A DNA stretch of 64,000 bases. It comes from a virus. The stretch covers positions 1-64,000 of the IMG/VR virus record IMGVR_UViG_3300046558_000185; one strand, written 5' to 3'. This document shows positions 30,387-40,386 of the stretch, one piece after another. A program made the position numbers and the translations under genes. The notes under the pieces are model-generated. The model ran no database searches. It worked only from the letters and a program-made list of their open reading frames with translations, and was not told the origin of the DNA. Each line of letters starts with the position of its first letter. Positions within the stretch are counted from its first letter, which is position 1.

Positions 30387-31960
30387 TGTCTGTTACGGAG
30401 GACGTCGAGTACGACGAGTTCATCAGCGACGAGACCGATGAAGAGCGTCAGGCGCGGATTGACACCGAGGTGGTCCTCGACCAGACCTCGCAGGCATTCG
30501 TAGACCAGATCGTCGCGAAGATGCTCGTCATAGTCGACGAGGTCTCCGGCCACCCCCTCTACGGCTACCAGCGCCCCTTCGCGGCTCGTCTGATCGAGTC
30601 GCTGATCATCAACGACGGCGCCACCCTCACCGCCCTGTTCTCCCGCCAGTCCGGCAAGAGCGAGACCGTGGCCAATGTCGTCGCCGCCTGCATGATCATG
30701 TTCCCCCGGCTGGCAAAGATCTTCCCCGACCTGATGGACAAGTTCAAAGAGGGTCTGTGGGTCGGAGCATTCGCGCCGGTCGAGGAGCAGGCCGACAACC
30801 TCTACGGCCGAATCGTGGCCCGCCTCACCAGTGACCACGCCCTGGAAATCATGGCGGACCCCGAAATCGACGACACCGTACAGGGCAAGGGCCGCTCCAT
30901 TTCCCTCAAGCGCTCCGGCTCCCTCGTGCGTAAGCAGACCTGCCACCCCCGCGCCACCATCGAAGGCCGCACCTACCACCTGATCCTCATCGACGAGTGC
31001 CAGGGCGCGGACGAGAAGATGGTCAACAAGTCGATCGGCCCGATGGGCGCCTCGACCAACGCGACGATGGTCTTCACCGGCACGCCCACATACGAAAAGG
31101 GCGTCTTCTACAACCAGATCCAGATCAACCGGCGGACCGCGACAAAGCGCGGCGCCCGGCAGAACCACTTCGACGCGGACTGGAAAGAAGTCTCGAAGTG
31201 GAACGAGAACTACGCCAAGTTCGTCAAGAAGGAACTCCTCCGTATCGGTGAGGACTCCGACGAATTCAAGTTGTCGTACCGCCTCATGTGGCTGCTCGAC
31301 AAGGGCATGTTCACCACCACCGAGCGCCTCGACGAACTCGGCGACGTCTCCATGCAGGTGGTCCCGGCCTACCACAAGAGCCCGATCGTCATCGGCATCG
31401 ACCCCGCGCGCAAGCAGGACTCCACGATCGTCACGGCCGTGTGGGTCCGCTGGGACCAGCCCGACGAGTTCGGCAACTACGAGCACCGGGTCCTGAACTG
31501 GATGGACCTCGGCGGCATGGACTGGGAAGCCCAGTACTTCCGCATCGTCGAGTTCGTCCGGAACTACAACGTCATGGCCATCGCAGTCGACGAAGGCGGA
31601 GTCGGCGACGTCGTCATATCCCGGCTCAGGGTCCTTATGCCCGACATCGACATCGTGGCCCTTTCTTCCCAGCGCCCGGAACAGTCCAAGCGCTGGAAGC
31701 ACCTCATGGAACTCATGAACCGGGGATTGATCTCCTGGCCCGCGCACGCCTATACCCGTCGCCTCAAGTCGTACAAGCGCTTCCGGCAGCAGATGGAAGA
31801 CCTGGAGAAGCACTTCGAAGGTCCGTATGTACTCGCAGCCGCTCCCCGCGCTGCTGATGCGCACGACGACTACGCGGATTCCCTGGCGCTCGCCTGTGTC
31901 CTGACAAAGGACTACACGATGCCCGAGGTCGAGGTTTCCAATTCTCCCTTCCAGCGCTAA
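30386..31960 (+). CDS. terminase large subunit
   Basis: 524 aa. Walker A SRQSGKS at residues 86-92 and Walker B LILIDE near residue 203 form the packaging ATPase. The C-terminal nuclease shows VIGIDPARKQDST (~337-349), AVDEGG and HDDYADSLALA. GTG 30386 is chosen over TTG 30374 because the latter lies inside the inverted-repeat arm. No small terminase is recognisable next to it. Confidence 0.93.
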   Translation: MSVTEDVEYDEFISDETDEERQARIDTEVVLDQTSQAFVDQIVAKMLVIVDEVSGHPLYGYQRPFAARLIESLIINDGATLTALFSRQSGKSETVANVVAACMIMFPRLAKIFPDLMDKFKEGLWVGAFAPVEEQADNLYGRIVARLTSDHALEIMADPEIDDTVQGKGRSISLKRSGSLVRKQTCHPRATIEGRTYHLILIDECQGADEKMVNKSIGPMGASTNATMVFTGTPTYEKGVFYNQIQINRRTATKRGARQNHFDADWKEVSKWNENYAKFVKKELLRIGEDSDEFKLSYRLMWLLDKGMFTTTERLDELGDVSMQVVPAYHKSPIVIGIDPARKQDSTIVTAVWVRWDQPDEFGNYEHRVLNWMDLGGMDWEAQYFRIVEFVRNYNVMAIAVDEGGVGDVVISRLRVLMPDIDIVALSSQRPEQSKRWKHLMELMNRGLISWPAHAYTRRLKSYKRFRQQMEDLEKHFEGPYVLAAAPRAADAHDDYADSLALACVLTKDYTMPEVEVSNSPFQR

Positions 31961-31969
31961 GGAACTCCC

Positions 31970-33871
31970 TTGAACGACGCATGGTCCATTCCGGGCTTCA
32001 CCGTCCAGAATGAAAATTGGCCAGAGGGCGGCGTATACGTGCCTCCCACTGAACTCCCGGACGACGTCGCCACGGTCACCGTCACCGGATATCACCTCGA
32101 CAACGACGGCAGGCCCGCTTCCGGCCGCATCAACATCGACCCCTCCATATCGAAACTGGTGCACCCCGCGACCGGCGCGATCATCCGCCTGCGCCGCAAG
32201 GAGATCGACCTGGTCAACGGTCGGTACTCCGTCACGCTGCTCGCCAGCGACAACGCCTCGCTCTCCCCGCTGAACTTCACCTACAAGTTCACCGGCATCG
32301 TGGACGGCCAGACGCAGAAGCCGTTCGACGTCGGACTGCCTGCGATCGTGCCGAACGTGGAGGTGGCCTCCCTCCTCAAGGTCCCGTCCTCCATGGGCAC
32401 GCTGAACATGCCTCCGGCCCCCAAGGGCGACAAGGGAGACAAGGGCGACCCAGGAGCGACCGGCCCGCAAGGTCCACAGGGTGAGGTCGGTCCGCAGGGT
32501 CCTGCTGGCGCCGACTCGACGGTGCCCGGCCCCCAGGGCCCACAGGGCATCCAGGGAGAGACAGGCCCGCAGGGAATCCAGGGTCCGCAGGGCGACACCG
32601 GCCTCCAGGGCCTCCAGGGCGTCCAGGGACCGAAGGGTGACACGGGCGCGACCGGACCCAAGGGCGACACAGGCGACCAGGGTCCGCAGGGCATCCAGGG
32701 GATCGCCGGACCCAAGGGCGACCTTGGGATCCAAGGGGAGACCGGACCGCAAGGTCCGCAGGGCCTCCCGGGACTCCAGGGGCCGAAGGGCGACACGGGA
32801 GCAGCAGGCCCGCAGGGCCCACAGGGTGCGGTCGGTCCCCAGGGACTCCAGGGCGATACCGGGCCGCAAGGCGTACAGGGCGTCAAGGGCGACACTGGAT
32901 CGACGGGAGCCCAGGGTCCGCAAGGTGATCCCGGTCCGCAAGGTCCGCAGGGTATCCAGGGTCTGAAGGGCGACACCGGAGCGGCCGGAGCACAGGGCGC
33001 AACCGGTCCCCAAGGCCCGGCAGGTGCTGACTCCACGGTGCCTGGACCCCAGGGTCCCCAGGGCGATCCGGGCCCTGGGGGAGCGCAAGGGCCGAAGGGC
33101 GACACCGGCGCGTCCGGGGCTACGGGAGCACAAGGTCCCGCTGGTGCCACAGGACCGCAGGGTCCCAAGGGTGATACCGGCACGACCGGTCCGCAGGGCA
33201 TTCAGGGTGTCCAGGGCCCGCAGGGAGACCCCGGCCCTACAGGAGCGACCGGGCCCCAGGGAAACCCGACCACGGTCAACGGCAAGAGCGGCGCCAGCAT
33301 CACGCTGACCGCCGCAGACGTTTCGGCGCTCGACCTGTCCGCAGGTGGCTTCGCCCTGCCGTCCGACCATGGGCTGGCCGCCTGGACTCAGGACCCGGCT
33401 ACCTGCGGCCCTACGGCAGTCACTCTGTCGTCCGGCGCGCTGGCTCTGTCCAAGGTCTTCCTGCGCACGACGAGGACTGTCTCCACCTTCTGGTGGGTGG
33501 TCTCAGGTGCGGGTGCAGCGCTGACCGGTACGTACATCGGCCTCTACACGAGCGCCGGAGTGCTCATCGACCAGAGTTCCGACGTGTCCACGAGCATGCA
33601 GTCGACTGGGCCGAAGTCGGCGCCGATGGCCGCCTCGCACTCGCTCGCTCCGGGCGCGTACTGGATTGCCTATCTCGTGTCGGGCGGCACAACCATGCCG
33701 TCCGTCGCCCGTGGAGCCAGCGTCGTTACGGGTGTCACCAACGTGAACCTGACTCCGGCCAACTACCGATTCGGCGCCTATGGCTCGGCCCTTGCCTCGC
33801 TGCCAGGGTCAATCACGGTGAACAGCATTACGAACGTGGCGAACGGTACCGTCTGGGGGGCGCTTTCCTGA
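31970..33871 (+). CDS. collagen-like fibre protein
   Basis: 633 aa from TTG 31970 (AAGGAACTCCC upstream). The N-terminal ~140 residues are beta-rich and may anchor to the virion. Residues ~150-433 are Gly-X-Y repeats (GPQGPQG, GPKGDTG); the word [14 protein letters not shown] occurs twice. The C-terminal ~190 residues form a beta-rich receptor-like domain. The gene lies between terminase and portal, away from the other tail-fibre genes. Confidence 0.82.
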   Translation: MNDAWSIPGFTVQNENWPEGGVYVPPTELPDDVATVTVTGYHLDNDGRPASGRINIDPSISKLVHPATGAIIRLRRKEIDLVNGRYSVTLLASDNASLSPLNFTYKFTGIVDGQTQKPFDVGLPAIVPNVEVASLLKVPSSMGTLNMPPAPKGDKGDKGDPGATGPQGPQGEVGPQGPAGADSTVPGPQGPQGIQGETGPQGIQGPQGDTGLQGLQGVQGPKGDTGATGPKGDTGDQGPQGIQGIAGPKGDLGIQGETGPQGPQGLPGLQGPKGDTGAAGPQGPQGAVGPQGLQGDTGPQGVQGVKGDTGSTGAQGPQGDPGPQGPQGIQGLKGDTGAAGAQGATGPQGPAGADSTVPGPQGPQGDPGPGGAQGPKGDTGASGATGAQGPAGATGPQGPKGDTGTTGPQGIQGVQGPQGDPGPTGATGPQGNPTTVNGKSGASITLTAADVSALDLSAGGFALPSDHGLAAWTQDPATCGPTAVTLSSGALALSKVFLRTTRTVSTFWWVVSGAGAALTGTYIGLYTSAGVLIDQSSDVSTSMQSTGPKSAPMAASHSLAPGAYWIAYLVSGGTTMPSVARGASVVTGVTNVNLTPANYRFGAYGSALASLPGSITVNSITNVANGTVWGALS

Positions 33872-33891
33872 GTATCGCTAGTTAACAATCG

Positions 33892-33950
33892 ATTCCGTAA
33901 TCCTCATACGCTTGTAGCGTTACCTCGCTATCGGAAGAGGATTACGGAAT
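33892..33950. promoter_or_regulatory. 14-bp inverted repeat ending in a start codon
   Basis: ATTCCGTAATCCTC (33892-33905) and its exact complement (33937-33950), 31 nt apart. The 3' arm contains the GAGG Shine-Dalgarno and ends with the AT of ATG 33949, so RNA pairing would hide the ribosome site. Confidence 0.65.
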
Positions 33951-34350
33951 GGCTGGAAATCTCGCACCCGACCCGCAGTTCCAGGAGCGCGTCGGCACGG
34001 TCTACGAGCGAAAGATCGCCGACAACGCTGTGCGGCGTGGTCCTCTGCGGTTCGAGGAGGGCGTGGCAACGGACACGGATGTCCCCAACGAGTTCACCAA
34101 GGGTGCGCTCCAGGGCTACATCACCGCTCCGGGCCGCCCCAACCACAACGCCAACGTCTACGAGAAGTCGCCGCAGGAGACCATGGCGGAGCGGGCCCAC
34201 GTCGGCTCGGCTTCCTGGGTCGAAGCGCCGACCTACCTCGGGGAGTTCGCTCAGGGCTCGTTCACCGACTACGCGGCGGTTCGCTACGAAGAGGTCGTCC
34301 GCAACGGCGGCCGGTACGAGCGTCTGTCCCCGGCTGTCGTCGAGGACTGA
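33949..34350 (+). CDS. virion-associated hypothetical protein (133 aa)
   Basis: Located between the fibre and portal genes. N-terminal helix with charged residues, then extended Gly/Pro-rich segments. No family recognised. Its start is the 3' arm of the repeat at 33892-33950. Confidence 0.65.
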   Translation: MAGNLAPDPQFQERVGTVYERKIADNAVRRGPLRFEEGVATDTDVPNEFTKGALQGYITAPGRPNHNANVYEKSPQETMAERAHVGSASWVEAPTYLGEFAQGSFTDYAAVRYEEVVRNGGRYERLSPAVVED

Positions 34351-34355
34351 TTCCT

Positions 34356-34646
34356 GTGGTCGCCTTCAACGACCGTCGCAGGTCCCCCCGCGCCTCTATC
34401 GATGAGGTTCTTCCCCGCCTTCCGCTCGAAAAGGGCGACACGGTCGGGAAGAGCCTCATCGACGGGCGCTACCTCGTTCGCGGAATTCCCGTGGAGACCG
34501 AGGAGGGCGACCGTACGCGACAGTACGTCCTTCATGAGGTCCTGCCCAGCGGGAACGTCGTCCAGCGCGGAGAGGCTTTCGAGAGCCGCGCCAAGGCCAA
34601 GCGAGAGACGCGGCAGATCAAGCCCACTCGCGTCATCGAGATCTGA
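34356..34646 (+). CDS. hypothetical protein (96 aa)
   Basis: GTG 34356 follows closely on the previous gene. Arg-rich N-terminus; a beta-rich middle (YLVRGIPVETEEG, QYVLHEVLPSG) and a helix. No family recognised. Confidence 0.6.
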   Translation: MVAFNDRRRSPRASIDEVLPRLPLEKGDTVGKSLIDGRYLVRGIPVETEEGDRTRQYVLHEVLPSGNVVQRGEAFESRAKAKRETRQIKPTRVIEI

Positions 34647-34663
34647 GTCGGAGAACCCTTTCC

Positions 34664-36382
34664 ATGAGCGGTGCCATTTCATTCGCTAGCCCCAGCATGC
34701 GGGCTTCGGGATCAGACCTCACTGTGTCGATCTCGCCTCTCGGCCTGGTCGAATTGGCCGACGAGGAGTTTGAAGTACACGGCCCGCGCCTCAACCGCTA
34801 TTCCCAGAACTTTGCATACTACTTGGGACATCACTGGGGATACCGCCGCGAGGCTGGAGAGAGCCAGATCACGTTCAACTACGTGAAGGCCTTCGCCGAC
34901 TACATCAACAACTTCACGTTCGGACGCGGCGTCCACTTCAAGAGCGTGAAGCAGTACGAGCACATCATCCCCACCCTCCTGAAGAGGGCGTGGGAGGTAG
35001 ACAACCGCAAGGAGCAGTTGCTCTGGGAGATGGGCCAGCAAGGCGGCGTCTCCGGCGACGTCTTTGTGAAGGTCGCGTATCAGCCTGCATTCGAAGATGA
35101 CCTGGGACAACCACAGCCAGGCAAGGTGCGCATTCTTCCGCTCAACAGTTCCTTCTGCTTCCCGGAATGGCACCCGCACGACCGGGACCGCCTGATCCGC
35201 TTCAAGTTGAAGTACCGTTTCTGGGCTACCGGCGAGGACGGGACACGTTCCGTCTACACCTACGTCGAGGTCCTGACGGATTCCACCATTGAGGAATACC
35301 TCAATGACGAACTCATCGACTCCCGCCCGAACCCGCTCGGTCTCATACCCGTGGTTCACATCGCAAACTCGCAGGTCAGCGGCTCTCCGTGGGGTCTTTC
35401 CGATATCGCCGACATCATTAGCCTGAATCGTGAGTACAACGAGAAGGCGACCGACATCAGCGACATCATCAATTACCACGCCGCCCCCGTAACGATCATC
35501 ACGGGCGCGAAAGCGAGCAACCTTGAGAAGGGTCCTCGCAAGGTGTGGGGTGGACTTCCCAAGGACGCCCAGGTGTTCAACTTGGAGAATGGCGTCGACC
35601 TCGCGGGACCGCTCCAGTACCTGGAGATGATCAAGCGTTCCATGCACGAACTCACGGGCGTTCCGGAAACGGCGCTCGGTCAGATGCAGCCCGCGTCGAA
35701 TACGTCGGGCGTGGCCCTGGCCATCATGTACCGGCCGATGATGTCCCGGTACGACCAGAAGAAGATGCAGTACTCCGTCGGCCTCCAGAAGGTCAACGAA
35801 CTGATCCTCAAGACGCTGTTCACCTTCGAGCCGGAAACCCGGCTGTATGACCCCAACACCGAGGGCATCATGAAGGACGACCAGCCGATGATGATCGACG
35901 TCCTCGACCCAATGGCCTACTTCACCGAGTGTGAATGGCCCGCCCCTCTGCCGGTCGACACCCTCATCAAGTTGAATGAGATCCAGGCGAAGATGTCCAT
36001 GGGCCTTGAATCCATGCGCGGAGCCCTCCACGACTTGGGCGAGGAGTTCCCGGACGAGAAGGTCCGCGAGATCTTCGAAGAGCAGATCGAGGACGCCAAG
36101 CAGCAGGGCGCTCTGCGAATGCTAAAGACGCAGATCGACTCGACTATTCTGCAACTGACGGGAATGCCACCTGAAGGGGTGGATGCGCCTGCACCGCAAT
36201 CTGATGCGGATGGCAACCCCATCAATCAGCCTGCGGGTCCGAATCCGGTGACGCTTCCCGGTGGTGTCGATCTCGGCACTGTCTCCGCGCCCGAGATTCA
36301 GAAGATGACTAACGAAATCGTGACACAGGCGTACGGCCCGCGAGCCGGACTTCGCCGAGACCCGGACACCCAGACCGACTAG
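34664..36382 (+). CDS. portal protein
   Basis: 572 aa. The length, the position after terminase and before scaffold and capsid, and the segments NYVKAFADYINNFTFG, QGGVSGDVFVKVAY, GLIPVVHIAN and TGVPETALGQ fit SPP1-gp6-type portals. The C-terminus is Pro-rich and probably interior. RBS is weak (GGAGAACCC). Confidence 0.88.
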   Translation: MSGAISFASPSMRASGSDLTVSISPLGLVELADEEFEVHGPRLNRYSQNFAYYLGHHWGYRREAGESQITFNYVKAFADYINNFTFGRGVHFKSVKQYEHIIPTLLKRAWEVDNRKEQLLWEMGQQGGVSGDVFVKVAYQPAFEDDLGQPQPGKVRILPLNSSFCFPEWHPHDRDRLIRFKLKYRFWATGEDGTRSVYTYVEVLTDSTIEEYLNDELIDSRPNPLGLIPVVHIANSQVSGSPWGLSDIADIISLNREYNEKATDISDIINYHAAPVTIITGAKASNLEKGPRKVWGGLPKDAQVFNLENGVDLAGPLQYLEMIKRSMHELTGVPETALGQMQPASNTSGVALAIMYRPMMSRYDQKKMQYSVGLQKVNELILKTLFTFEPETRLYDPNTEGIMKDDQPMMIDVLDPMAYFTECEWPAPLPVDTLIKLNEIQAKMSMGLESMRGALHDLGEEFPDEKVREIFEEQIEDAKQQGALRMLKTQIDSTILQLTGMPPEGVDAPAPQSDADGNPINQPAGPNPVTLPGGVDLGTVSAPEIQKMTNEIVTQAYGPRAGLRRDPDTQTD

Positions 36383-36395
36383 GAGTCGAGAGCGC

Positions 36396-37256
36396 ATGTC
36401 GCTTCATACCCAGGGCATTTCGGTGCCCGCCAGCACCGTACTTGGCCACCGCAAGGACGGCCGTCCGATCTTCCCCATCGCAGGTGGGGCTCCGCAGCCC
36501 GGTGAAGGTGGCGACCCCGTCATCGTCGTCCCGGCCGCTGTCGTTGAGCCGCCTGCCACCCCGCCCGCTGAGCCTCGCTTCACCGTCGAGGACATCCAGA
36601 AGGCGCGGCAGGAGGAGAAGGACAAGTTGTACAAGCGCCTCCAGAGCGTGGAGGAGCAGAACAAGACCTTCCTCGCCGAGATCGAAGAGCAGCGCAAGGC
36701 CCGTGAGGCCGCGCAGGCTCAGGAGGCCGAGCGTCAGCGCCAGGCCCAGGAGGCCGCCAAGGCCAAGGCCGAGGAAGACATGTCGGCCAAGGAACTGCTC
36801 GCCGTCAAGGAGCAGGAGTGGAACCAGCGTCTCCAGCAGTTCGAGAAGGAGCGCGAGCAGGAGCGACTTCTGTTCCAGAAGGAGCAGGAGTTCAACAGCC
36901 TCCAGTCCTACATCCAGCGACGGGTCGGCGAGGAGAGCGAGAATATCGCTCCGGAACTTCTCGACTTCGTCGGCGGTAATACGCCGGAGGAGGTGGAGAA
37001 CTCGCTCAATACCGTCAAGGCCAAGACCCAGGCTATCCTGGAGTCGGTCCAGCAGGCAGCAATTCAGCAGCGAGCCTCCATGCGTGGTGTGAGCCCCACC
37101 GGCTATTCCACCACCGGACCTATGGACACTGATCCGGGGCACAAGTCGTACTCCCTTTCTGACCTTCAGAACATGCCTATGTCGGAGTACGCCAAGATTC
37201 GGGGCCAGTTGGGCGTCGGTCAGGCAGCCCAGAACCAGCGTGGTCTGTACTCGTAA
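36396..37256 (+). CDS. capsid scaffolding protein
   Basis: 286 aa. A Pro-rich N-terminus is followed by a long coiled coil (~65-170, Gln/Glu/Ala/Lys heptads) and a C-terminal part that would contact capsid subunits. Coiled-coil proteins between portal and major capsid genes are scaffolds. AGGAG precedes ATG 36396. Codons 3-5 are the CTTCATACC motif. Confidence 0.8.
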   Translation: MSLHTQGISVPASTVLGHRKDGRPIFPIAGGAPQPGEGGDPVIVVPAAVVEPPATPPAEPRFTVEDIQKARQEEKDKLYKRLQSVEEQNKTFLAEIEEQRKAREAAQAQEAERQRQAQEAAKAKAEEDMSAKELLAVKEQEWNQRLQQFEKEREQERLLFQKEQEFNSLQSYIQRRVGEESENIAPELLDFVGGNTPEEVENSLNTVKAKTQAILESVQQAAIQQRASMRGVSPTGYSTTGPMDTDPGHKSYSLSDLQNMPMSEYAKIRGQLGVGQAAQNQRGLYS

Positions 37257-37291
37257 TTCGGTCGAGTACCCGTAACTAAGGAAATCCAAGT

Positions 37292-38278
37292 ATGCCTAGC
37301 GCGATCACTGGTACCCCGAACCTGTCGGCTTCTCCGACGAACTACTCGGGCGCCAACTCCACCCTCGGGGCGGCCATCCAGACCATCTGGAGCAAGGAGA
37401 TCTTGTTCCAGTCGATGCCGATCCTTCGCTTCGAACAGTTCGCTGTGAAGAAGACCGAACTCGGCGTTCAGCCCGGTCTGACGATCAACTTCATGCGTTA
37501 CAACAACCTGGGCGCGGCCAGCCAGTTGGTCGAAGGCGTCCGGATGCAGACCAACGCCCTGTCGGCCTCGCAGTTCTCGATCACCGTCGCCGAGCACGGC
37601 TACGCCGTCGCCGTCTCCGAGTTGCTGTTGAACGCGTCCTTCGACGACGTCATGGCGTCGGCCTCCCGCCTGCTGGGCCGCAACATGGCCCTCTACCTGG
37701 ACGCTTCCGCCCGGGACACCCTGCTCCAGGCCTCCTCGAAGATCTGGGGCTACAACAAGTACGCCTCCGCTTCGGCCATGTCCGGCATGGGCGTCTACGG
37801 TCACGGCACCGCCGCCACCTCCACCGACACCCTGGACGGCACGTTCGACTTCACCGCCGCCCTCGTCAAGGACGCGGTCGAGACCCTCGCCACGAAGAAC
37901 GTCCCGCGTCTGGGCGAGACCTACGTCTGCTTCGTCCACCCGCACCAGAGCCGCAAGTTGCGTGATGATCCCGAGTTCATCGAGGTCACCAAGTACGCGG
38001 CCCCGGGCAACTTCATGCTCGGCGAAATCGGCCGCCTCAACGACGTGGTTTTCATCGAGACCACTCAGGTCAAGCAGGTCACCAACGCCTCCGGAAAGAC
38101 GGTCTACCAGTCCATCTTCCTGGGCGACAACGCATTCGGTCACGCGATCTCGCTTCCGGTCGAACTGCGTGACGGCGGCATTCTCGACTTCGGCCGAGAG
38201 CACGCCCTGGCGTGGTACGCGATCTGGGGTCTCGGCCTCATCACGGACCAGGCCGTCCTCATCGCGGAGACCAACTGA
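37292..38278 (+). CDS. major capsid protein
   Basis: 328 aa, HK97-fold size, right after the scaffold. Segments such as NFMRYNNLGAASQLVEG, YAVAVSELLLNASFDDVMA, YVCFVHPHQSRKLRDD and LPVELRDGGILDFGREHALAW are typical of major capsid proteins. It is followed by a strong terminator, consistent with high expression. Confidence 0.88.
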   Translation: MPSAITGTPNLSASPTNYSGANSTLGAAIQTIWSKEILFQSMPILRFEQFAVKKTELGVQPGLTINFMRYNNLGAASQLVEGVRMQTNALSASQFSITVAEHGYAVAVSELLLNASFDDVMASASRLLGRNMALYLDASARDTLLQASSKIWGYNKYASASAMSGMGVYGHGTAATSTDTLDGTFDFTAALVKDAVETLATKNVPRLGETYVCFVHPHQSRKLRDDPEFIEVTKYAAPGNFMLGEIGRLNDVVFIETTQVKQVTNASGKTVYQSIFLGDNAFGHAISLPVELRDGGILDFGREHALAWYAIWGLGLITDQAVLIAETN

Positions 38279-38345
38279 GCCTGCGATTCCGAAAGGAATC
38301 CAAGTTGAGTTGGTACTCGCGGTAACCGGCTAGTCCACGTGGTTA

Positions 38346-38381
38346 GGGGAGCGGTTTTCTGGATTACCAGAACCGCTCCCC
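38346..38381 (+). terminator. hairpin terminator after the capsid gene
   Basis: GGGGAGCGGTT at 38346-38356 pairs exactly with 38371-38381, followed by TTCCTCGTT. Confidence 0.85.
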
Positions 38382-38439
38382 TTCCTCGTTAGAGTAGTAC
38401 CGCTTCACGTAAACGAGTCCCGAACCCGGAGAATTCATA

Positions 38440-38817
38440 ATGCCTGCACGCAATGTCGCTCGTCCCGGTGACCTGACGGGTCGCAACAAGGCCGCTCTCG
38501 CCAAGGAGCACGCCGAGGAAATCAAGGCGCGCGAGAACGAGATCGCCCTCATCAACGCCCAGGCCGCAGCCGAGCGTGACGACACCGTTCACGAGGTCGT
38601 CCCCAAGGACATGCGCCCCGCCCCGGCTCCGGCCGCCATCGAGGTGTCCGACGCCGTCGAGGTCGAGACCCCCATGCGGGAGTTCCGAGTGAACACCTCG
38701 CTGGAGAACATGACCTTCGGCCACGGCAACCACTTCGACTTCGAGGAGGGCGTGCGCTACAAGGCGCCGAAGGCCCTCTACGACCACCTCGACTCCCTCG
38801 GCTACATCTGGCACTGA
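38440..38817 (+). CDS. structural-region hypothetical protein (125 aa)
   Basis: CCGGAG precedes ATG 38440. N-terminal helix (KEHAEEIKARENEIALINAQ) with Ala/Pro linker, then a compact C-terminal domain. Possibly a head-completion protein by position. Confidence 0.65.
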   Translation: MPARNVARPGDLTGRNKAALAKEHAEEIKARENEIALINAQAAAERDDTVHEVVPKDMRPAPAPAAIEVSDAVEVETPMREFRVNTSLENMTFGHGNHFDFEEGVRYKAPKALYDHLDSLGYIWH

Positions 38818-38838
38818 CGGTCCAAGGAGACCCCACCC

Positions 38839-39138
38839 ATGAAGACTCTCGCGCCGCTCGGCCCGACCAAGGGCGAGTCGTACGTGCTGGAGAACGCCGA
38901 GGGCCACGGGGCCGGACTGGGACACATTCCCACCGGCTCCGTGGTGTCCGTGGTCGACGCGCACCCGGCCGGTACCGCTGGCGTCGGCCACGCTGGCGAG
39001 ACCTCCGTCCTGCTGTCCTACGAGCACGACACCCACGTCATCACCGACGACGGCAGCCACGCACCCGGCAAGGCCGTTCGGCACTTCTCCCTCCACCTGT
39101 CCGACTTCGAGCGCATGTTCAAGAAGGTTGATGCCTGA
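38839..39138 (+). CDS. structural-region hypothetical protein (99 aa)
   Basis: AAGGAG precedes ATG 38839. Small beta-rich protein with several Gly/His (GEGHGAGLGH-like pattern). Its stop overlaps the next ATG. Position suggests a head decoration or connector role (inference). Confidence 0.6.
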   Translation: MKTLAPLGPTKGESYVLENAEGHGAGLGHIPTGSVVSVVDAHPAGTAGVGHAGETSVLLSYEHDTHVITDDGSHAPGKAVRHFSLHLSDFERMFKKVDA

Positions 39139-39557
39139 TGGCCGGTACGACCGCGACCTACGCCGGTAAGGCACTCGACTTCCTCACCGGCCGGGCGGTG
39201 GCCTACACCGCTCCCCGCAACACCTACCTCGCGCTGCTCATCGCCGACCCGGGAGGTGACACCGACACGATCGACATGACCACGCTGCCGGAGATCACGA
39301 CGGCCGGTTACGCACGCCAGCAGGTGGTGTGGACCGCCCCCTCCGGCTCCCCGATGACCACAGCGAACAACGCCCTGCTCTTTTACGGCCCGTTCACCGC
39401 AGACATGGTCGACGCCGCCCAGTACGCGGCCCTGGTCACCACGGCGTCCGGTACGACCGGCGACGTCATCTACGTGTGGCCCATCGACGACCCGCTGCAA
39501 GCCGCCACCAACGAATCGCTCCAGATCGCTGCTGGCGCACTCACCCTGAACGCCTGA
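39138..39557 (+). CDS. virion protein of the small tail-fibre-like type (139 aa)
   Basis: Beta-rich throughout: YLALLIADPG, GYARQQVVWTAPSG, NALLFYGPF, VIYVWPIDD. This pattern occurs in small actinophage virion proteins annotated as tail-fibre-like. Position among connectors makes a decoration or neck role equally possible. Confidence 0.6.
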   Translation: MAGTTATYAGKALDFLTGRAVAYTAPRNTYLALLIADPGGDTDTIDMTTLPEITTAGYARQQVVWTAPSGSPMTTANNALLFYGPFTADMVDAAQYAALVTTASGTTGDVIYVWPIDDPLQAATNESLQIAAGALTLNA

Positions 39558-39570
39558 TAGGAGTCGCGGG

Positions 39571-40386
39571 ATGGCAACTCTCGAAGAACTGCGCACGCGG
39601 GTACGCAGCGAGCTGGGCGACCGGCTCCAGCCGTTCCGCGACACCATCCGGGGCACAGGGGACGTCGCACAGTACGAACTGAGCGCGAACAACGTGACCG
39701 GCCTCGAAGTGCTTCATATCTCGGGGGGCCAGCAGACCACGCTGAGCACCCCCGCCGACTACGTCCTCGACGAACTCAACGGCATCCTCGACCTGACCCA
39801 GGCCCTCGCGCTCGACGCGCTGCTGCTGGTGTCGGGATCCTCCTACGGCCTGTTCTCCGACGACGAACTGGACATCTACCTCAACGACGCCGTCGCCCAG
39901 CACACCCGGGGCCGGACCATCTCCACCCGGTACAAGGACGACAACGGCTTCATCAAGTACGACCAGGCCCCGGTGGGAGTCGACAACCTCCCGGCCGAGG
40001 AGGACGCCCTCGTGGTGCTCCTCGCATGCACCGAGGCCATGTGGGCGCTGTCCACCGACGCGGCCACCGACATCAACGTCCAGACCTCGGATGGCACCTC
40101 CGTCGACCGGGGCCAGCGCTTCGCCCAGATCCAGACGCAGATCGGCATGCTCACCGAGCGGTACCAGACCCTGTGCGAGAAGTTGGGCGTCGGCCTGTAC
40201 TCGATCGAGGTCACCAACCTGCGCCGCGTCTCCCGCACGACCGGCCGCCTCGTGCCGCTCTTCCGCGAGCGCGAGTACGACGACCACTCCCTGCCGCAGC
40301 GCATCCTGCCTCCCATCGGTCCCGGCCACCAGAACGACGACGAGTCCGGCATCCCCTCCAGCGTCTTCGGATCCTGGGGCTACTGA
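39571..40386 (+). CDS. head-tail connector protein (271 aa)
   Basis: GGAGTCGCGGG precedes ATG 39571. N-terminal ELRTRVRSELGD and a helical centre (EDALVVLLACTEAMWAL, RFAQIQTQIGMLTERYQ) are characteristic of connector/adaptor proteins. Carries CTTCATATC (39712). Next start overlaps its stop (TGATG). Confidence 0.7.
   Translation: MATLEELRTRVRSELGDRLQPFRDTIRGTGDVAQYELSANNVTGLEVLHISGGQQTTLSTPADYVLDELNGILDLTQALALDALLLVSGSSYGLFSDDELDIYLNDAVAQHTRGRTISTRYKDDNGFIKYDQAPVGVDNLPAEEDALVVLLACTEAMWALSTDAATDINVQTSDGTSVDRGQRFAQIQTQIGMLTERYQTLCEKLGVGLYSIEVTNLRRVSRTTGRLVPLFREREYDDHSLPQRILPPIGPGHQNDDESGIPSSVFGSWGY

Noticed and set aside
32415-33270. Collagen-like DNA repeats as a possible CRISPR or satellite array
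   Set aside because: The 9-nt periodicity is explained by Gly-X-Y codons; no conserved repeat/spacer structure.
30380-33370. 996-codon leftward open frame opposite terminase and the fibre gene
   Set aside because: A shadow of GC-rich codon bias and the Gly-X-Y repeat; no start signal or recognisable motif.
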